Assembly: GCF_002002725.1 (NCBI RefSeq)
Contig: NZ_MUNW01000065.1
Span: forward strand, 1-45,083
Length of the DNA: 45,083 bases
From: Sinorhizobium sp. A49
Lineage (GTDB): Bacteria; Pseudomonadota; Alphaproteobacteria; Rhizobiales; Rhizobiaceae
Reading direction: 5' to 3'
The position numbers were made by a program, and so were the translations under genes. Position 1 is the first letter of the stretch; every line of letters starts with the position of its first letter. Below the pieces are notes generated by a model that saw only the letters and a program-made list of their open reading frames with translations, did no database searches and was not told the origin of the DNA. Shown piece after piece: positions 40,394-45,083 of this stretch.

Positions 40394-40992
40394 GATGCAC
40401 CCCGATTGGCGTTGATTTCTTGCAGGAGGTCGGCCTCGAACTCAGCAAGGGCGTCGTCGAATGGTAGGCCCTTCTGCCGCTTCCAGCGCCACAGGATGCC
40501 TTTGACAAGCAAACGCTCAGGGAAAAGCGGGGCGTCGTCGTCGGCCGCCAGCGTATCGCCCGACCCTTCAGGGTCGTGCAGCACCCAGAACTTCGACACG
40601 TAGTCGATGACCGATGCGACGCCGGATGCTGCCGGCGAAAACAGGATCTGGTTGCCCTTGATGAAAAAATACGGCTGGGCCGATACGACGCCGACAATCA
40701 CGGCCCACTGTGAACTGTTGGTGATGGGCCGATAGAAAGCGCCTGCGGCATTGCGAACCGCGCCGCCTGGCGTCAGACGTTCGTAGTCAGCCGGCAACGG
40801 CTCAGGCGAGCTTTGTGCAACCCGTTCCTTCAGCATCTGCTGCCAGTCGCCGCGGCGCGCGATTTCGTCGCCGGCTTCCTGGGCAAGAGCTACCATCGTC
40901 TGTGCATTCGGGTTCACCGAACCGTAGACGCTGTCGAAGCGATCGAGCGCGACGACGTCGCAAACTTCATTGATCGACGAAAGCAGCGTCAT
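40390..40992 (-). CDS. phage head-tail connector protein
   Basis: 200-aa protein between the adaptor and nozzle genes, joined to both by ATGA overlaps. An N-terminal helical part (DSVYGSVNPNAQTMVALAQE, AGDEIARRGDWQQML) precedes a beta part (AGAFYRPITNSSQWAVIVG) and a C-terminal helical part (RLLVKGILWRWKRQKGLPF, DALAEFEADL). This plan occurs in podovirus head-closure or tail-tube proteins. The exact structural role is inferred from order. Confidence 0.68.
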   Translation of the reverse strand: MTLLSSINEVCDVVALDRFDSVYGSVNPNAQTMVALAQEAGDEIARRGDWQQMLKERVAQSSPEPLPADYERLTPGGAVRNAAGAFYRPITNSSQWAVIVGVVSAQPYFFIKGNQILFSPAASGVASVIDYVSKFWVLHDPEGSGDTLAADDDAPLFPERLLVKGILWRWKRQKGLPFDDALAEFEADLLQEINANRGAS

Positions 40993-41591
40993 GGCGTCGG
41001 CCCTCCAACTACCACTTGGGCATTGCCCCAGCGCGACCGCTCGTCTCCGATTTTCAGGCCGGAGATAGCAAGCAGCTTCAACTGCTGGGCTGCGCCCACC
41101 TTGCCCACGTCGCGTTCCCAGATCGCGATCTCTTCGACGAGCGAATAGAGGTAGGCATCTGCCGCCTTGTCCAGGAGCCAGTTCGTCGTATTCGCGGGCG
41201 TCAGCGGCGGGATCTTGCCGTAATAGGTGATGGTCAGGTTTCCGTCGCCGACGGGCCGAACTTTGATGGTGCTGCCAACAATCGCGTATCCGGTCGGGAT
41301 GCCGGCGCGGCCCATATAGCTGTCAGTGAGTTGTTGCAGGGCCACGGCCCGAATGGAAGCCCCATTGGCGTTCTTCACCTCACGCGCCTCGAGGAAGTCC
41401 ACCGGCAACGTCCCGGCGCCGTTGGTGACGGCGACAGTGTCCACGATCTCCATTTCGGCCACGCGCAGGAAGCGATTGAGCTTCAGCTCTGCCAGACCGA
41501 GGAAACGCGGGAAGAGGTGCGCGATATCGTTCCGGCCGCTGTATTCGCCAGCGTCGACGAGCAACGACGCGTAGTCGGCGATGGCGCTCAT
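40989..41591 (-). CDS. phage head-tail adaptor, SU10 type
   Basis: 200-aa adaptor that would attach the tail to the portal ring. Typical layout: N-terminal helices YASLLVDAGEYSGRNDIAHL, then FPRFLGLAELKLNRFLR; a small beta domain (GAGTLPVDFLEAREV, TGYAIVGSTIKVRPVGDGNL); and C-terminal helices (LDKAADAYLYSLVEEIAIWE). The same order is seen in gp6/Gp10-like adaptors. Overlaps both neighbours by ATGA. Confidence 0.75.
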   Translation of the reverse strand: MSAIADYASLLVDAGEYSGRNDIAHLFPRFLGLAELKLNRFLRVAEMEIVDTVAVTNGAGTLPVDFLEAREVKNANGASIRAVALQQLTDSYMGRAGIPTGYAIVGSTIKVRPVGDGNLTITYYGKIPPLTPANTTNWLLDKAADAYLYSLVEEIAIWERDVGKVGAAQQLKLLAISGLKIGDERSRWGNAQVVVGGPTP

Positions 41592-41761
41592 AGCGGAACC
41601 CTCCGGGCACGCTCGGCCTCGGCATACATGCGGGACCGATCAATGAGACGAGAGACGCGCTCATTCGCTTCCTTGTGGCCTTCAGGATCCTGCTCGGCGC
41701 TGGGCCGGCTCGCCTCGATGGCCTTCACCTGCCCTTTGACGCGGTCGAACTCAACGATCAT
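41588..41761 (-). CDS. 57-aa phage protein in the head-tail region
   Basis: Short gene filling the apparent gap between its neighbours: ATG at 41761 overlaps the previous stop (ATGA 41758-41761) and its TGA overlaps the adaptor start (41588-41591). The peptide MIVEFDRVKGQVKAIEASRP, then HKEANERVSRLIDRSRMYAE is a charged helix. The perfect coupling at both ends is the main evidence. Function unknown. Confidence 0.75.
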   Translation of the reverse strand: MIVEFDRVKGQVKAIEASRPSAEQDPEGHKEANERVSRLIDRSRMYAEAERARRVPL

Positions 41762-42081
41762 AGGTGGCCGTCCTTTGTGCGCCAGGCGCGATTGTCGGAG
41801 TTATTCAGGAATTGCTTCACAAAGCGGTCGTCGCCCTCGCTGTGGGCCTGCACGAGGCCGCTATCGTGGGCGATGTTCAGCGGAATCGACGCGACCCGGT
41901 GCCAGTCGCCGCGCCATGCCTTTTCGGCGCTGTTGCGGACGTCCTGGTTTTCGCTGATGAGGTTGTCGACGGGGTAGTCGACCCGGAAAACGTCTTTCTC
42001 CCCGTCGAAGTAATGCCAGACCGAGCGGCCCGTCATCGGGTCGTGATCGTAGAGCGTCCAAGCTCCATCACGAATGATCAT
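41758..42081 (-). CDS. 107-aa phage protein, unknown
   Basis: Acidic, Trp-rich protein: GAWTLYDHDPMTGRSVWHYF near the N-terminus, VDYPVDNLISENQDVRNSAE in the middle and DDRFVKQFLNNSDNRAWRTK at the end. Located between capsid and adaptor genes and coupled to both neighbours by ATGA overlaps. Resembles small hypothetical proteins at this position in rhizobial podophages; a head-completion role is possible. Confidence 0.72.
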   Translation of the reverse strand: MIIRDGAWTLYDHDPMTGRSVWHYFDGEKDVFRVDYPVDNLISENQDVRNSAEKAWRGDWHRVASIPLNIAHDSGLVQAHSEGDDRFVKQFLNNSDNRAWRTKDGHL

Positions 42082-42299
42082 GCGGAATCGCCTGGAAGCG
42101 GGTCGGCGCGCCCGGCTTTGCCGGCGTCGATCAGATCCTTGGCGATTTTGACGGGCACCATAAGCTCTGTACCCGCCGGCACCCGCTGTTCGTCCTCGGC
42201 CCAGAAATCGTAGAGCAGGCGAATGGGAACACCGGACTTTTCGGGCTTTTCATCCGCTAAGGTCGGCGGGGTCGTCGTTGGCTTGTTAGGATCTGCCAT
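42078..42299 (-). CDS. 73-aa phage protein downstream of the capsid gene
   Basis: Disordered N-terminus rich in Pro/Thr, then a compact part VPIRLLYDFWAEDEQRVPAG, TELMVPVKIAKDLIDAGKAG, RADPLP. This VR-LLYDFW...AGT.....A..LI..GKA pattern recurs in small proteins next to phage capsid genes. AGGAGAAACGG precedes the ATG. It starts the run of ATGA-coupled genes after the terminator at 42320-42341. Confidence 0.75.
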   Translation of the reverse strand: MADPNKPTTTPPTLADEKPEKSGVPIRLLYDFWAEDEQRVPAGTELMVPVKIAKDLIDAGKAGRADPLPGDSA

Positions 42300-42319
42300 T
42301 TCCGTTTCTCCTGAAATGG

Positions 42320-42341
42320 AAAAGGCGAGCCGAAGCCCGCC
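42320..42341 (-). terminator. intrinsic terminator after the major capsid gene
   Basis: On the minus strand GGCGGGC-TTCG-GCTCGCC is followed by four T; the UUCG tetraloop adds stability and one pair is a mismatch. It lies 40 bp after the capsid stop and probably reduces readthrough, giving excess capsid mRNA. Confidence 0.75.
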
Positions 42342-42380
42342 CTTTCTCAGATGATGACGATGGTGATGGAGCCGACGCGA

Positions 42381-43376
42381 TTAGCTCGCGCCGGACAGGC
42401 CGAAGAGGTCGGCTGCGACGCCGAGGCCCTTCTCGTTGTGCACCTTCAGCGCGCCTTCGCCGATGATCACACCCTTGTCGGCGTCGCCCGTCTTCGCGAC
42501 GTCCTTGTCTTCCTGGATCTCGCGGAACCAGAGGAAAGACAGCATTTCGGGATCGATGAAGAAGGCGTTGCGCGACTGCTGATTACCGGTCGCCTGCACC
42601 CGGTTCGGGTGGATCATGACCGTACCAAACGGGCCTTCGTAGTAGTCAGCCGTTGCAACGATGGTGTTGCGCTCGCCGCCCCTGGAAACAGCGTAGCGGA
42701 ACGGTGCAACATTGCTGTCCGACATGAAGGTGACGAACACGCTCTTCACGTAGGGCGAAACCGAGACGTGGCGGAAGTTCGCCCCGCTCTGGTAGCCCTG
42801 CTGCATAACGCTGTCCAAGATGGGCTTGGAAAACGCACGCTGCGTGCCATCGGTCGGCGCAACTGTCAGGCCGGTACCGGCGTTAAATCCACCGTTGGCG
42901 CCGGCGGCGCCGCGGGAGACGTTCGACGTGATCCAGGTATTGAGCGAGCCGAATTCGCGGGTAGCACCACCGACAGAGGCGTTGGTGTCGACGATGGCGA
43001 ATTCGACGTCCTTGCGGATCTCGACGCCCTTTTTCAGCTTCTGGTACTTGCGTTTTTCGACGCTGCCGGCGTTCTCGACTGCCTCCTGGGAACCCGAAAT
43101 GATCCAGTCCTTGCGCAGGATCTGAGTATAGTTGCCGAGGCGAGCCGGCGGCTGGATGGTGCCAAACGTATATTCGTCACCTTCGGGTTTGATGTTTGCG
43201 CCGGGAGCGGCCAGCTCATCCGTTTCCCATTCGGGATGCGTGCCCTTGGTCGTGCCCTTCTCGATCAGGGAATAGATTGGGGTATCCTCCGGCGTGATGC
43301 GGGACACCACATCGGAAAGCTGTTCCCGATTGCCCTTGGCGTTCGTCGTCTGGAAGGTGTTTGCCAGTGCGGCCAT
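42381..43376 (-). CDS. phage major capsid protein, SU10/DUF5309 type
   Basis: 331-aa HK97-fold capsid subunit of the DUF5309 (SU10 major capsid) family. Recognisable segments: REQLSDVVSRITPEDTPIYS, then LIEKGTTKGTHPEWETDELA, NYTQILRKDWIISGSQEAVE, the P-domain region VSPYVKSVFVTFMS and DYYEGPFGTVMIHPNRV, and PEMLSFLWFREIQED. AAAGGAA precedes the ATG. It is followed by its own terminator and preceded by the scaffold gene, the standard head-gene order. Confidence 0.92.
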   Translation of the reverse strand: MAALANTFQTTNAKGNREQLSDVVSRITPEDTPIYSLIEKGTTKGTHPEWETDELAAPGANIKPEGDEYTFGTIQPPARLGNYTQILRKDWIISGSQEAVENAGSVEKRKYQKLKKGVEIRKDVEFAIVDTNASVGGATREFGSLNTWITSNVSRGAAGANGGFNAGTGLTVAPTDGTQRAFSKPILDSVMQQGYQSGANFRHVSVSPYVKSVFVTFMSDSNVAPFRYAVSRGGERNTIVATADYYEGPFGTVMIHPNRVQATGNQQSRNAFFIDPEMLSFLWFREIQEDKDVAKTGDADKGVIIGEGALKVHNEKGLGVAADLFGLSGAS

Positions 43377-43400
43377 GTTTGTATTCCTTTGAAGCTGGGG

Positions 43401-44360
43401 TTAATCGAAGTCGATGGACATCGCGTCCTTCATCGACCCGGTTTTGGACAACCGCTGCAACGCTTCCTTGTTCTGACGAATTTGCTGGTTGGCGCCACCG
43501 TTCGGCCGAGGGTTCGGCGTGGCCGGGGGCGCTGCCGTCACCTTCGTCAGTGCCTTATGCCGCGCCTGCTCTGCCTTCATCCCGATCTGGGCATAGTAGG
43601 CCAGGCCGAACAGTCGATGATCCGAAACGCCCTTCAATTCCTGATCGGAGAAACCAAGCTCACGCGCCGCCGTAAACGCCTGATCGAAGAAAGCCTTGCG
43701 GCCGTCTTCCTTCGTCGTCTGCGGGAACACCTGCGCCAGCCTCTCACTCTCGGTTTGAAGCGTCTCTTCGGTGGCCGTCGATGCGAGTTCGCCGGCCACA
43801 GCGCTTGAATCGTTCGCCAGTTCAATGATCTGGTTGATGTTTGCCAAGCCGTCGTCGTACATCGCCTTTTGGCGGGTGTATGCGGCGGGGTCCTGATATG
43901 CCAACGACCGCGGCGGCTCAGGCGGCAAACGTTCTGCCAGGTAGGAAGCGATACCCTTGACCGTGTTGACCACGCGGGTTGTCATGCCCTCAAGAGCGCG
44001 GCCCTTGTTGGCGGTCTCCTGAGTTTTGTGTCTGTAATCGCGCTCCCGCATATACCCGAGCTTGAGCTCGGACAACGGCACCTGATCGCCCCCCTTCAGG
44101 GTAATGATCTGGCTGGCCGCGTCGCCGTTCTCGGCCCCGGCTGGCTCGTCGCCTTCGGTGTTGTCTACGGTCTCGCCGGCCTCTTGACCATCCACTGTGG
44201 TCTCATACGGCGCATTCGTCGACTGCCCGTCTTCCTCTTCCTGCGCGTTGGCCTCTCCGGGCTCGGCAAAGTCGACGTTCGCGGCGTCGTCGATGGTGAG
44301 TGCGGCGCGGCCGCTATCACCCTCCCCGACGAACGGGGAATTGGTGGCTGCGTCTGACAT
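43401..44360 (-). CDS. phage scaffolding protein
   Basis: 319-aa protein directly upstream of the capsid gene. The first ~100 residues are strongly acidic and disordered (GEANAQEEEDGQSTNAPYET). A helical middle follows (LKLGYMRERDYRHKTQETAN, INQIIELANDSSAVAGELAS, QAFTAARELGFSDQELKG) with a basic Pro/Asn/Gln-rich C-terminus, the part that normally binds capsid. This acidic-helical-basic layout is the hallmark of assembly scaffolds. Confidence 0.85.
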   Translation of the reverse strand: MSDAATNSPFVGEGDSGRAALTIDDAANVDFAEPGEANAQEEEDGQSTNAPYETTVDGQEAGETVDNTEGDEPAGAENGDAASQIITLKGGDQVPLSELKLGYMRERDYRHKTQETANKGRALEGMTTRVVNTVKGIASYLAERLPPEPPRSLAYQDPAAYTRQKAMYDDGLANINQIIELANDSSAVAGELASTATEETLQTESERLAQVFPQTTKEDGRKAFFDQAFTAARELGFSDQELKGVSDHRLFGLAYYAQIGMKAEQARHKALTKVTAAPPATPNPRPNGGANQQIRQNKEALQRLSKTGSMKDAMSIDFD

Positions 44361-44395
44361 GTGCTTGGTTGCCTTCTAAAGGTTTGGCCCGGGCC

Positions 44396-44635
44396 CTATG
44401 CCGGGGCGCCCTTACCGTCGGTATTGGCTTGTTCCTCGGCGAGGAACTTGAGCTTGCCACGAAATTTCCTGATGGCCCGCACTTCGGCCGCAAAGGCGGC
44501 GCGGGTTTCGTCGTCAACGAGCGGAGCGTTGATGCAGCCGTTGATGGCTACCATCTCCAACTCGTCCATAACGAGGTGATAGAGTGGGTTGTCGAGAAGG
44601 GCCCGCGCTGCGGCGGATTTTTCACCACTGTTCAT
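44396..44635 (-). CDS. 79-aa phage protein upstream of the scaffold
   Basis: Small helical protein: MNSGEKSAAARALLDNPLYH, then LVMDELEMVAINGCINAPLV, DDETRAAFAAEVRAIRKFRG. This 'short protein with LLDNP' type commonly sits between portal and scaffold genes in tailed phages; its role is not established. ATGA overlap (44632-44635) with the upstream gene. Confidence 0.78.
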   Translation of the reverse strand: MNSGEKSAAARALLDNPLYHLVMDELEMVAINGCINAPLVDDETRAAFAAEVRAIRKFRGKLKFLAEEQANTDGKGAPA

Positions 44636-45024
44636 GCGCCACGTCCTGCACGATAGAGTGCCCCGAAATCTTCATCGTCAACTGTCTGGCGCCAATCTGC
44701 CAAACAAGCCGCACCTAACGCCCCGGCGGCTCCCAGACTGTTGAATTGGATGATTTTCTTGAGGATGGGATGTGGGTTGACATGTTCGCGTATTCGAGCC
44801 GCAACGTCTGGACCGACGGTCTTTATGTAATTTGGGCCGGTCAGGTAGGCGCGCAACGCCTCCCCCATCAACTCTTTCGACACCACGTCTTTATCGTAAC
44901 CAACATCACTCGGCCCAAGTCTACGTGGGCCAGGCTTATTACCAGTGAGCAGGGTATCGTAGACCGTATGTTCGCACGGGGAAGGCAGCCCGCCTTCGTA
45001 GTAAGCATGAAACGGCGGTCGCAC
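44632..45024 (-). CDS. 130-aa phage protein, start uncertain
   Basis: First visible gene of the late operon. GTG 45024 is used here, but no Shine-Dalgarno motif precedes it; the frame is open back to TAA 45052. The middle segment ELMGEALRAYLTGPNYIKTV, then GPDVAARIREHVNPHPILKK, IIQFNS recalls C-terminal segments of large polyvalent phage or toxin-like proteins, so this may be the end of a longer gene that has been broken. The C-terminus WRQTVDDEDFGALYRAGRGA is acidic then basic. It is coupled by ATGA to the 79-aa gene. Confidence 0.55.
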   Translation of the reverse strand: MRPPFHAYYEGGLPSPCEHTVYDTLLTGNKPGPRRLGPSDVGYDKDVVSKELMGEALRAYLTGPNYIKTVGPDVAARIREHVNPHPILKKIIQFNSLGAAGALGAACLADWRQTVDDEDFGALYRAGRGA

Positions 45025-45083
45025 CGGACGGGCCGGTGCCGAGCCCCATGCTTAAGCGAGGACGGACCGTGGACAAGGATAGC

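Noticed and set aside
1-45083. tRNA genes, rRNA, transposase genes or an integrase with att sites
   Set aside because: Reading both strands by eye showed no tRNA arm signatures and no transposase or integrase motifs; the prophage ends could not be placed from att sequences.

Overview
The window looks like a chromosomal or megaplasmid segment of a member of the Rhizobiaceae, most likely Ensifer/Sinorhizobium. This is inferred from high GC, intergenic palindromic repeats of rhizobial type (a RIME-like element and at least three other families), a DUF1515 protein and alphaproteobacterial regulatory signals. No rRNA, tRNA, CRISPR array or transposase was found.

1-5.3 kb: an uptake operon on the minus strand, headed by a clear cobalamin riboswitch (4506-4698). 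Its order is DUF1636 cysteine-rich protein, ABC ATPase, periplasmic binding protein, FecCD-type permease. A DUF924 gene and the start of an exported protein follow. 5.5-12.6 kb: aspartate metabolism. Two AspT-type carriers flank aspartate 4-decarboxylase, and a convergent SLC13-type permease follows. All three carriers have paired RCK_C-like domains in the middle of the polypeptide. Together they fit an aspartate-in/alanine-out cycle that consumes a proton.

13-23 kb: small regulator-target pairs. These are an OhrR-type MarR regulator divergent from an exported alpha/beta hydrolase across two mirrored operators; a LysR regulator divergent from a RidA-like/old-yellow-enzyme operon; and a GlxA-type AraC regulator divergent from two Tat-exported hydrolases. 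A sterol-desaturase-type membrane enzyme and a cupin follow. 23-26.4 kb is repeat-rich, with small rhizobial proteins (two are paralogues) and a GNAT acetyltransferase.

26.5-45.1 kb: prophage DNA. A compact lysis cassette (endolysin, two spanin-like proteins, DUF1515 membrane protein) lies at 26.5-27.9 kb. The late structural operon of a short-tailed phage runs right to left from 45.0 to 31.8 kb: small proteins, scaffold, SU10-type major capsid, adaptors, tail nozzle, GNAT, internal proteins, tail fibre, fibre-assembly protein and a TylF-type methyltransferase. Almost every junction is a 4-nt start/stop overlap. Portal, terminase and integrase are not in the window.

Between the two phage blocks lies a plus-strand operon (29.6-31.6 kb) preceded by a perfect GAAC-N7-GAAC box, the alphaproteobacterial LexA site. 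It encodes a 57-aa zinc-finger-like protein, an 82-aa protein, a 107-aa CxxC protein, an HMCES/YedK abasic-site protein and a broken thermonuclease. The nuclease remnant is joined tail-to-tail to a truncated second endolysin. This predicted SOS-controlled cassette is the best candidate for an undescribed system here.
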